This document shows positions 56,906 through 64,000 of a stretch of 64,000 nucleotides of DNA, piece by piece. Every line of letters starts with the position of its first letter. Positions within the stretch are counted from its first letter, which is position 1. The position numbers were made by a program, and so were the translations under genes. The notes below the pieces were generated by a model. That model was not told where the DNA came from and searched no databases. It saw only the letters and a program-made list of their open reading frames with translations. Source of the stretch: Paraburkholderia youngii (GTDB lineage: Bacteria > Pseudomonadota > Gammaproteobacteria > Burkholderiales > Burkholderiaceae); contig NZ_JAALDK010000001.1 of NCBI RefSeq assembly GCF_013366925.1, forward strand, positions 372,001 through 436,000. The letters are read 5' to 3'.

Positions 56906-58042
56906 ATGACCCAAGCGACCATCGAACGTATCGAAACCCGCCTCGTCGATCTGCCGACGATCCGCCCTCACAAGCTGTCGGTCGCCACGATGTACGGGCA
57001 GACGCTGATGCTGGTCAAGGTGTACTGCAGCGACGGCATCGTCGGGATCGGCGAAGGCACCACGATCGCCGGCATGGCCTATGGCCCGGAAAGCCCCGAG
57101 GCGATGAAGCTCGCGATCGACGCCTACTTCGCCCCGGCGATGATCGGCAAGGACGCGACGCAGATCCAGGCGCTGATGGCGCACCTCGGCAAGACGGTCA
57201 AGGTCAATCATTTCTCGAAGAGCGCGCTCGAAACCGCGCTGCTCGACGCGCAAGGCAAGCGCCTTGGCGTGCCGGTGAGCGAGCTGCTCGGCGGACGTCG
57301 CCGTGAGCGCCTGCCGGTTGCGTGGACGCTCGCGTCGGGCGATACCGCGAAGGACATCGCCGAAGCCGAGCACATGCTCGACGTGCGCCGCCACAAGGTC
57401 TTCAAGCTGAAGATCGGCGCGAAGGAACTGAAGGCCGACATCAATCACGTCGCCGACATCAAGAAAGCGGTCGGCGAGCGCGCCGCGGTGCGTGTCGACG
57501 TCAATATGGCGTGGAGCGAGACCCAGGCCGCCTGGGCGATTCCGGCGCTGGCCGAAGCGGGCTGCGATCTGGTCGAGCAGCCGGTTGCATCCGCCGCGGC
57601 GCTTGCGCGCCTGATGCGGCGCTTCCCGGTCGCGCTGATGGCCGACGAAGTCCTGCAAGGTCCGGACAGCGCGTTCGAGATCGCGAAGAACGGCGGCGCC
57701 GATGTGTTCGCGATCAAGATCGAACAGAGCGGCGGCCTGTTCGCCGCGCAGCGCGTGGCCACGATCGCCGATGCCGCCGGCATCGAGCTGTACGGCGGCA
57801 CGATGCTCGAAGGCGCGTTCAGCACGGTCGCGTCGGCGCATCTGTTCGCGAGCTTCGCGAACCTGCAATGGGGCACCGAACTGTTCGGGCCGTTGCTGAT
57901 CACCGAAGAAATTCTGACCACGCCGCTTGATTACAGCGACTTCGAACTGACCGTGCCGAATGGCCCGGGTCTCGGCATCGAACTCGACGAGGCGAAGGTC
58001 AAGCGATTCACTCGAGACGGGCTGATGAAGGTCACCCGCTAA
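56906..58042 (+). CDS. catB: Muconate cycloisomerase
   Basis: Converts cis,cis-muconate to muconolactone in the catechol branch of the beta-ketoadipate pathway. It is an enolase-superfamily enzyme of 378 residues. Lys pair in FKLKIGAKEL, metal ligands in VDVNMAW, LVEQPVA and LMADEVL, and the second catalytic Lys in AIKIEQSGGL define the MLE subgroup. I chose MTQATIERIETRLVDLP at 56906, since the family begins there. An ATG at 56879 in frame lies only 8 bp after the putative -10 and would make a nearly leaderless message. Confidence 0.94.
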   Translation: MTQATIERIETRLVDLPTIRPHKLSVATMYGQTLMLVKVYCSDGIVGIGEGTTIAGMAYGPESPEAMKLAIDAYFAPAMIGKDATQIQALMAHLGKTVKVNHFSKSALETALLDAQGKRLGVPVSELLGGRRRERLPVAWTLASGDTAKDIAEAEHMLDVRRHKVFKLKIGAKELKADINHVADIKKAVGERAAVRVDVNMAWSETQAAWAIPALAEAGCDLVEQPVASAAALARLMRRFPVALMADEVLQGPDSAFEIAKNGGADVFAIKIEQSGGLFAAQRVATIADAAGIELYGGTMLEGAFSTVASAHLFASFANLQWGTELFGPLLITEEILTTPLDYSDFELTVPNGPGLGIELDEAKVKRFTRDGLMKVTR

Positions 58043-58069
58043 ACGGATTCGGATCAAGAGGAGTCAACG

Positions 58070-58360
58070 ATGCTTTTCCATGTGCGAATGGACGTGAACC
58101 TGCCGGTCGACATGCCGGCCGAAGTGGCGAACGAAATCAAGACCCGCGAGAAGGCTTACTCGCAGGAACTCCAGCGTAGCGGCAAGTGGCGTCATATCTG
58201 GCGCCTCGTTGGCGAGTACGCGAATTACAGCATCTTCGATGTAGAGAGCAATGCCGAACTTCACGACATTCTGTTCGGTTTGCCTCTGTTCCCGTACATG
58301 AAGATTTCGGTGACGCCTCTGTGTCGTCACCCGTCGTCGATTCGGGACGACGACATCTGA
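58070..58360 (+). CDS. catC: Muconolactone delta-isomerase
   Basis: A 96-residue decameric enzyme that isomerises muconolactone to beta-ketoadipate enol-lactone. MLFHVRMDVNLPVDMP, KAYSQELQRSGKWRHIWRLV and SIFDVESNAELHDILFGLPL match CatC along its length. AAGAGGAG lies 6-13 bp before the ATG. It follows catB by 27 bp and precedes catA by 79 bp. Confidence 0.96.
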   Translation: MLFHVRMDVNLPVDMPAEVANEIKTREKAYSQELQRSGKWRHIWRLVGEYANYSIFDVESNAELHDILFGLPLFPYMKISVTPLCRHPSSIRDDDI

Positions 58361-58439
58361 GCCCAGGGGCCAGGCGCTGTTTGAAGGCGAGCGCATCCAA
58401 AGCCATCTTTTCCCCCTATACCAACTGGAGACAGTCATC

Positions 58440-59375
58440 GTGAGCGTCAAAGTATTTGAAACCAAAGAAGTGCAGGATCTGCTGAAGGCCGCTTCCAACG
58501 TCGATGCCGGTAACGGCAACGCACGTTTCCAGCAGATCGTTTTCCGTCTGCTGGGTGACCTGTTCAAGGCAATCGATGACCTCGACATCACGCCCGACGA
58601 AGTCTGGGCCGGCGTCAACTATCTGAACAAGCTCGGCCAGGACGGCGAAGCAGCGCTGCTCGCAGCCGGCCTCGGTCTCGAGAAGTACCTCGACATCCGC
58701 ATGGACGCCGAGGACAAGAAGATCGGTCTCGAAGGCGGCACGCCGCGCACGATCGAAGGCCCGCTGTATGTGGCCGGCGCGCCGGTGCGCGACGGCGTGT
58801 CGAAGATCGACATCAACGCCGACGAAGACGCGGGCCCGCTCGTGATCCGCGGCACGGTCAAGGATCTGGACGGCAAGCCGGTCGCCGGCGCGCTCGTCGA
58901 GTGCTGGCACGCGAACTCGAAGGGCTTCTATTCGCACTTCGATCCGACCGGCGCACAGACCGAGTTCAACCTGCGCGGCGCGGTGAAGACCGGCGCCGAC
59001 GGCAAGTACGAGTTCCGCACGCTGATGCCGGTGGGCTATGGCTGCCCGCCGCACGGCGCGACGCAGCAGCTGCTGAACGTGCTGGGCCGTCACGGCAACC
59101 GTCCGGCGCACGTGCACTTTTTCGTCAGCAGCGACGGTCATCGCAAGCTGACTACGCAGTTCAACATCGAAGGCGATCCGCTGATTTGGGACGACTTCGC
59201 GTATGCAACGCGCGAAGAGCTGATTCCGCCGGTCGTCGAGAAAACCGGTGGCGCGGCGCTGGGCCTGAAGGCCGATGCGTACAAGGACATCGAGTTCAAC
59301 TTCACGATCACGCCGCTGGTTCAAGGTAAGGACAACCAGCTCGTCTATCGTCTGCGCGCTTCGGCCGAAGCGTGA
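58440..59375 (+). CDS. catA: Catechol 1,2-dioxygenase
   Basis: Intradiol ring-cleaving non-haem iron(III) enzyme, 311 residues. The N-terminal helical dimerisation domain (KEVQDLLKAASNVDAGNGNA) is followed by the catalytic barrel. GPLYVAGAP and GYGCPPHGATQQLLN carry ligand Tyr residues, and RPAHVHFFVSSDGHRKLTTQ has the two ligand His. ECWHANSKGFYSHFD is the typical substrate loop. The start is GTG at 58440, with GGAG 10 bp upstream. It completes catBCA and supplies muconate to CatB. Confidence 0.96.
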   Translation: MSVKVFETKEVQDLLKAASNVDAGNGNARFQQIVFRLLGDLFKAIDDLDITPDEVWAGVNYLNKLGQDGEAALLAAGLGLEKYLDIRMDAEDKKIGLEGGTPRTIEGPLYVAGAPVRDGVSKIDINADEDAGPLVIRGTVKDLDGKPVAGALVECWHANSKGFYSHFDPTGAQTEFNLRGAVKTGADGKYEFRTLMPVGYGCPPHGATQQLLNVLGRHGNRPAHVHFFVSSDGHRKLTTQFNIEGDPLIWDDFAYATREELIPPVVEKTGGAALGLKADAYKDIEFNFTITPLVQGKDNQLVYRLRASAEA

Positions 59376-59478
59376 TCGCACGAGGCGGCGCCGTGGCGAC
59401 ACGGCCGCCGCCTTTCGTTGCCAACGGCCGGCAGTCCTGTCGGCCGGACCAATCCCCTGAAGCGTCGAGGAGTCGACG

Positions 59479-60735
59479 GTGTCGAGCAAACTTCGTGAGC
59501 AGGCAGCGCACGATGTCGCGTCCGTGCTGCCCGAGCGGGCCCACGATCTGGCGCGCCTGCTGATTCTGATCGACGATAGTGAACCGGTCGTCACCGTCGT
59601 CGGCAAATACAACCACGGCAAGAGCAGCCTGCTCAACGAGCTGTTGGGCCGCGATGCGTTCGCGGTGTCCGACCGGCGCGAAACGGTGCGCCTGTCCGAC
59701 AGCGTGCACCAGGGCGTGCGCTGGCTCGACGCGCCGGGACTCGACGCCGACGTCGGCAGCGAAGACGACCGCGAAGCGTTGCGCGCCGCGTGGCTGAAGT
59801 CCGACATTCGCCTGTTCGTGCACGCCGCGAAAGAGGGCGAGCTCGATGCGAAGGAACGGACGCTGCTGACCGAGCTCGACGCCGATCGCGTCAGGACCGG
59901 GCGGCAGACGCTGTTCGTGCTGTCACAAGTCGACCAGCTGCCCGACGACGCCGCGTTGCGGAACATCGGCGCAGCGATCGACCGGCAGATGCCGGGCATC
60001 ACGCTGAACGCGGTGTCGTCGATGCGGCATCGCAAGGGGCTCGACGGCGGCAAGAAACTGCTGCTTGAAAAGAGCGGCATCCCCGCGCTGCATACCGCGT
60101 TGCGCGCGGAACTCGCGCGTGTGCCGGGTGCGCGCGCTCACGAAACCACGCTGCTGATCGGCGAAATCCGCGACGAACTGCAACGGCTGCGCGCGGCACG
60201 GCTGACGTCGCTGGAGATTCTGCGCACCACGCAGCAGCAACAAAAGCAGGCCTTCGATCGGAGCCTCGCGGCCGTCATCGACAAAGTCAGCGGGGACATC
60301 GGCGCGATGTTGAATGCGCTCGGCACCGATCACGCGATCGTGCCCGATACCGCGAAGGACGCCTACGCGATCACCGCGGGCAAACTGGAGCGCGCGCACA
60401 TCCAGATTGCGTACTCGCGCGGGTGCATCGAGATCGATGCGATGCTGGCCGGGCACGGTGTCATCGGTCTGCCGGCGGAGCAGCACACCGCGGCGAAAAG
60501 CCTGAACTCGGTGATGATCGCGGTGATGGGCGTGTCGGTGAAGTATCGCAAGGATCTGCGCCGCATGTTCTGCGAAGCGACGGGACGCGAACGCATGCAG
60601 CGCGAGTTCACGCACTACTACGAGTTGTCCGCCGACCGCAAGGCGCTGGCCGCGCAGATCGCCGATACGCAAGCAGCGCTCGTCGCATCGGACGACGCGA
60701 CGGCCGCGATGCGGATACTGGAGGCGCGCGCATGA
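59479..60735 (+). CDS. Dynamin-like P-loop GTPase A
   Basis: A 418-residue GTPase. G1 is GKYNHGKSSLLNEL near residues 42-55, G3 is DAPG near 84, and G4 is SQVD near 150. A long helical region (QTLEI-type coiled coil around 225-260, LRTTQQQQKQAFDRSLAAVI) follows, as in bacterial dynamin-like proteins. No transmembrane helix is evident, apart from a weak hydrophobic stretch (SLNSVMIAVMGVSV). The start is GTG 59479 with CGAGGAG 6 bp before it. It overlaps GTPase B by 4 bp. Paired GTPases of this kind act in membrane remodelling or phage defence in other bacteria; the role here is unknown. Confidence 0.75.
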   Translation: MSSKLREQAAHDVASVLPERAHDLARLLILIDDSEPVVTVVGKYNHGKSSLLNELLGRDAFAVSDRRETVRLSDSVHQGVRWLDAPGLDADVGSEDDREALRAAWLKSDIRLFVHAAKEGELDAKERTLLTELDADRVRTGRQTLFVLSQVDQLPDDAALRNIGAAIDRQMPGITLNAVSSMRHRKGLDGGKKLLLEKSGIPALHTALRAELARVPGARAHETTLLIGEIRDELQRLRAARLTSLEILRTTQQQQKQAFDRSLAAVIDKVSGDIGAMLNALGTDHAIVPDTAKDAYAITAGKLERAHIQIAYSRGCIEIDAMLAGHGVIGLPAEQHTAAKSLNSVMIAVMGVSVKYRKDLRRMFCEATGRERMQREFTHYYELSADRKALAAQIADTQAALVASDDATAAMRILEARA

Positions 60736-62311
60736 AAGCCGACGCGAGCCACGAGCAACGATTCATCGCCGAGGTCGATGCATTCGACTTCATCGCCGAG
60801 GATACCGACGCGCTGCTGCATGCGCTGAACGACTGGCTCGCGAAGCTGAACGCCGAACGGCGGACTGGCTGTTTGACGTGCGACGGCTTGCACGCAAACA
60901 ACGCACTGGCCATTCAGGCCGACACGATCAGCACGCTGCTGCGTGACAGCGTGCAAGCATCGATGCAACAGTGGTCGAGCCTCGAAGCAGTCCGAAACCT
61001 CGCCGATTATTTCGACGATCAGGCACTGCTGCTCGTGTTCGGCAAGTTCAACGCGGGCAAGAGCTCGTTCTGCAATTTCCTCGCCGAGCGCTTCGCCGCG
61101 CACGAGCGCAGCGTGCAGTATTTCCATGTGGATGGGGGCCGCGTCGTCGAGACATCGGAGCCCTTTACCGAAGGCGCGACCGAAACGACTTCGCGGCTGC
61201 AGGGCGTGCGTCTCGGCGCAAAGCTGGTGCTGCTCGACACGCCGGGATTGCATTCGGTGACGCCGGAAAACGCAGCGCTAACGCAGCGCTTCACCGATAG
61301 CGCCGACGGTGTGTTGTGGCTGACCAGCCCCACCTCGCCCGGCCAGGTGCAGGAGCTCGACGAGCTCGGCCGCGAATTGCATCGGAACAAGCCGCTGCTG
61401 CCGGTCGTGACGCGTAGCGACGAGTACGAGGAAGACGAAGTCGACGGCGAACTCGTCAAGTGTCTGCGCAACAAGAGCGCGTCGCGTCGCGCGCTGCAGG
61501 AGCACGACGTCAGCGTGCGGGCGGAACACAAGCTCGTCGCGATGGGCGTCGACAAGGCGCTGCTGAAACCGCCGGTGTCGGTCTCAGCGTATGTGGCGCG
61601 CGAGGCGGGGCAGACCGCGGCGGCCATGAGTGACGCGGGCTTCGAGCGACTGTACGCCGCGTTGCTCGACATCGCCGGACCGGCGCTCGCGTATAAACGG
61701 CGCAAGCGGGCCGAGGTGCTGCTGCATCATCTGGAAGAGAATGTGCTCGGCAACCTGCAAAGCGATGTGCTGCCGTTGCTTGCCGAACTTGGCGAGTCGT
61801 CGCAGGCGGCGCTCGAGCGGCTCGAGCAACAGCAGGAGCAGCTGGCCAACGCGGTGTGGCGCGGCATCGTGCCGACGCTGCCCGCGTTGCTCGATGCGCA
61901 TGCGGCGACGCGTGACGTGATCGGGCTGTGCAATGCGCTGTCGCAATCGATTTCGAGCTGTATCGGCACGAGGCAGACAGGCTGCTGGGCGATTATCTGA
62001 TCGAGCCCGACGCTTCGCTCGCACGCATCGAACTCGCTGACGATGCCGGTTTCGACGATATCGTCGTCGAGCGTTTGGGCGGAAATGGACCGATGACCGA
62101 GGTCGCGGGCGTCGACTATGGCCGCCTTCACGCCGCGCTCAGCCGCGCGATTCGCGAGTGCGTGCTGAATCTGTCCAACCATGCCGCGCAACGGTGCCGC
62201 GCGTCGATCGCTCAGTTGATGAAGCTCGCGCGGCGTCTTGCAGCGTCGTTAGCGACGCATGAGGAAGGCTTGCTCGATCTGAAGTCGCAGGTGCGATCGG
62301 AATCTGTCTGA
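60732..62311 (+). pseudogene. Dynamin-like P-loop GTPase B, frameshifted
   Basis: It starts at ATG 60732, overlapping the previous stop. G1 is FGKFNAGKSSFCNFLAERF near residues 102-120, G3 is DTPGLHS and G4 is TRSD. The frame runs to a stop at 62000, but the last 20 codons (SCIGTRQTGCWAII) look spurious. In the -1 frame the protein continues as IDFELYRHEADRLLGDYLIE to 62311. The change falls near 61945-61955 in CAATCGATTTCGAG. Loss of one ATCG unit from a tandem would explain it. If real, GTPase B is truncated by about 105 residues; if a sequencing error, the intact protein has about 527 residues. Confidence 0.72.
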
Positions 62312-62392
62312 CGCGCCGCGCAAATGCCGTGTCTCACCGTTCTCATCGCGCGGCATCGGATTGGAGCGCTTGACCGCCTCGACGGCGCGTGA

Positions 62393-63028
62393 TTACTTCA
62401 ACGATTGATCGCCATCGCGCGGCGCATTGAGCATTCGCTCCACATACCGCGCAATCAGATCGATTTCCAGATTCACTTTCACGCCATCGCGCAGATGCTT
62501 GAGCGCCGTTACCTGCACGGTATGCGGAATCAGATTGATCGAAAACTCGCAGCCGTCATCGCGATCAGCGACGGAGTTCACGGTCAGGCTCACGCCGTTG
62601 ACCGTAATCGAACCCTTGTACGCGAGATAGCGGCCGATGTCGCGCGGCGCGAGGATGCGCAGCTCGTGCGATTCGCCGACCGGCGCGAAACGCGTGACGG
62701 TACCGAGCCCGTCGACGTGTCCGGACACGATATGTCCGCCGAGCCGGTCATGCGCGCGCAGCGCTTTCTCGAGATTGACCTCGCCGGTTTCGCCGAGACC
62801 GGCCGTGCGGTTCAGGCTTTCGCGCGATACGTCGACTTCGAACGAATGAGCGGTCTTCGCGACCACCGTCATGCAGGCGCCCTGGATCGTGATGCTGTCG
62901 CCGAGCTGCACGTCGGCGAGGTCGAGGCCGCCGGCTTCGACGTTCAGGCGTACGCCCGCGTCGTCGCCCGCGCCGAGCGGCTTGACTGATTCGATGCGGC
63001 CCACTGCCGCGACGATTCCTGTAAACAT
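62393..63028 (-). CDS. ribE: Riboflavin synthase alpha chain
   Basis: Last enzyme of riboflavin synthesis, 211 residues, made of two tandem lumazine-binding domains. The N-terminus MFTGIVAAVGRIESVKPLG is diagnostic. The first domain has GDSITIQGACMTVV and the second GSITVNGVSLTVNSV, with HIVSGHVDGLG at the domain boundary. It lies 15 bp downstream of ribD. The rest of the rib cluster (ribB, ribH) is 11 kb away on the same strand, separated by an opposing block. Confidence 0.95.
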   Translation of the reverse strand: MFTGIVAAVGRIESVKPLGAGDDAGVRLNVEAGGLDLADVQLGDSITIQGACMTVVAKTAHSFEVDVSRESLNRTAGLGETGEVNLEKALRAHDRLGGHIVSGHVDGLGTVTRFAPVGESHELRILAPRDIGRYLAYKGSITVNGVSLTVNSVADRDDGCEFSINLIPHTVQVTALKHLRDGVKVNLEIDLIARYVERMLNAPRDGDQSLK

Positions 63029-63043
63029 CGTGCTAATCCTTGA

Positions 63044-64000
63044 TCATTTCGAAACGGTGGGGGACACGGCGTCGGTCCCGGGTACGGGCGCCTGCGCAAA
63101 GCGCGCGAGAATCCGCAGATCGTCGCCGATCCGCTCGACCGTGTGGAAATTGAGCTTCACACGGTCTTCGAGCAGGTCGGGCGCGTCCAGATTGAACATG
63201 CTCATCGAGTCCACGCCGAGCAGGCTCGGCGCCAGATAGACGAGCAGTTCATCGACGCAGCCTTCGCGCAGCAGCGAGCCGTTCAGCTTGTAGCCGGCTT
63301 CGACGTGCAATTCGTTCACGTTGCGCTCGCCGAGCACGCTCAGCATGCGCGGCAGATCCACTTTGCCGAACGCGTTCGGCAGCGGCACGATCTCGGCGCC
63401 GCGCTCGCGCAGCGCAACCGCGCGTTCTTCGAGACGCGCATCGAGCTCGCCGCAGAAAATCAGCGTCGGCGCGCCGGCCAGGATCTGCGCGTCGAGCGGC
63501 ACGTCGAGCTGGCTGTCGATCAGCACGCGGTGCGGCTGGCGCGGCGTATCGACCGCCCGCACGGTCATGCGCGGATTGTCTTCGCGCACGGTGCCGATGC
63601 CCGTCAGGATCGCCGACGCGCGCGCACGCCACGCATGACCGTCGGCGCGCGCGGCCGCGCTCGTGATCCACTGGCTCTCACCCGAAGGCAAGCCGGTGCG
63701 GCCATCGAGCGATGCCGCCACCTTCATGCGCACCCACGGACGGCCGCGCGTCATGCGCGACACGAAGCCGATGTTCAGCTCGCGCGCTTCGTTTGCGAGC
63801 AGCCCGCAGCGCACTTCGATACCGGCTTCGCGCAGCATCGCGAGACCGCGGCCGGACACCTGTGGATTGGGATCTTCCATCGCCGCGATCACGCGGCCGA
63901 TCTGTGCTTCGATCAGCGCGCTGGCGCACGGTGGCGTGCGGCCGAAATGGCTGCACGGTTCGAGCGTCACGTAGGCGGTCGCGCCGCGCAGGTCGTGGCC
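63044..64000 (-). CDS. ribD: Bifunctional deaminase/reductase RibD (5' truncated by window edge)
   Basis: Carries out the deamination and side-chain reduction steps of riboflavin synthesis. The visible part begins inside the zinc deaminase domain (TAYVTLEPCSHFGRTPPC, with both Cys ligands) and includes the whole reductase domain: RPWVRMKVAASLDGRTGLPS, ILTGIGTVREDNPRMTVR and the C-terminal ELHVEAGYKLNGSLLREGCV. The frame is open to the window end, so the start is missing. It heads ribDE on the minus strand. Confidence 0.95.
   Translation of the reverse strand, partial: GHDLRGATAYVTLEPCSHFGRTPPCASALIEAQIGRVIAAMEDPNPQVSGRGLAMLREAGIEVRCGLLANEARELNIGFVSRMTRGRPWVRMKVAASLDGRTGLPSGESQWITSAAARADGHAWRARASAILTGIGTVREDNPRMTVRAVDTPRQPHRVLIDSQLDVPLDAQILAGAPTLIFCGELDARLEERAVALRERGAEIVPLPNAFGKVDLPRMLSVLGERNVNELHVEAGYKLNGSLLREGCVDELLVYLAPSLLGVDSMSMFNLDAPDLLEDRVKLNFHTVERIGDDLRILARFAQAPVPGTDAVSPTVSK

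Overview
The window looks like a chromosome of a Burkholderia-group betaproteobacterium, most likely Paraburkholderia. Coding DNA is GC-rich with strong third-position GC. Gene content and order fit that group: iaaA-gsiABCD, a rib/nusB cluster, a catBCA cluster, DUF4148 exported proteins, and accessory rpsU/infA/cspA paralogues. This is judged by eye; no database search was run.

Layout. (1) 1-12212, core: a glutathione/peptide import and breakdown operon (iaaA, gsiABCD, a DmpA-type aminopeptidase, an M55 D-aminopeptidase), then an exported alpha/beta hydrolase, an aromatic amino acid permease and a GT87-type membrane glycosyltransferase. (2) 12213-15070, small accessory block: a lipase-like toxin with an ankyrin-repeat partner that resembles an orphan type VI effector/immunity pair, an integrase remnant and a degenerate tRNA 3' end. 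(3) 15071-32535, genomic island bounded on the right by tRNA-Leu(CAA) and a frameshifted P4-type integrase. It carries a LuxR-type response regulator, a 1337-residue protein made of two fused hybrid histidine kinases, repeated DUF4148 units, lrgAB split by an IS5-like element, several small unknown proteins, and paralogues of S21, IF-1 and CspA. It also holds decayed infA and IS256 fragments. Gene density and GC bias are lower here.

(4) 32536-50323, core: tRNA-Leu, hemN, ykgJ-like, a DUF1439 lipoprotein, uppP, trmB, tRNA-Gly(CCC), a chemoreceptor, yggT, an EthD-like gene, a DUF2520 gene, threonine dehydratase-like, a LysE exporter, ubiD, a lytic transglycosylase behind a long structured leader, an aminotransferase, nusB and ribH. 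(5) 50372-64000: minus-strand riboflavin genes (ribBA-like; ribE and ribD) are separated by a 10.5-kb plus-strand block. That block encodes an enolase-superfamily dehydratase, a gluconate-dehydrogenase-like GMC enzyme with its small subunit and a membrane partner, a VOC protein, catBCA, and two tandem dynamin-like GTPases, the second frameshifted.

Working together: the gsi block imports and degrades glutathione and unusual peptides. catBCA converts catechol to beta-ketoadipate enol-lactone, probably under CatR control at a palindrome upstream of catB. The island looks like a stress-adaptation module with heavy decay: IS insertion, pseudogenes and a broken integrase. The most unusual items are the fused tandem kinases with a sharp identity boundary, the dynamin-like GTPase pair, the terminator-rich leader before the transglycosylase, and the orphan lipase/ankyrin pair.
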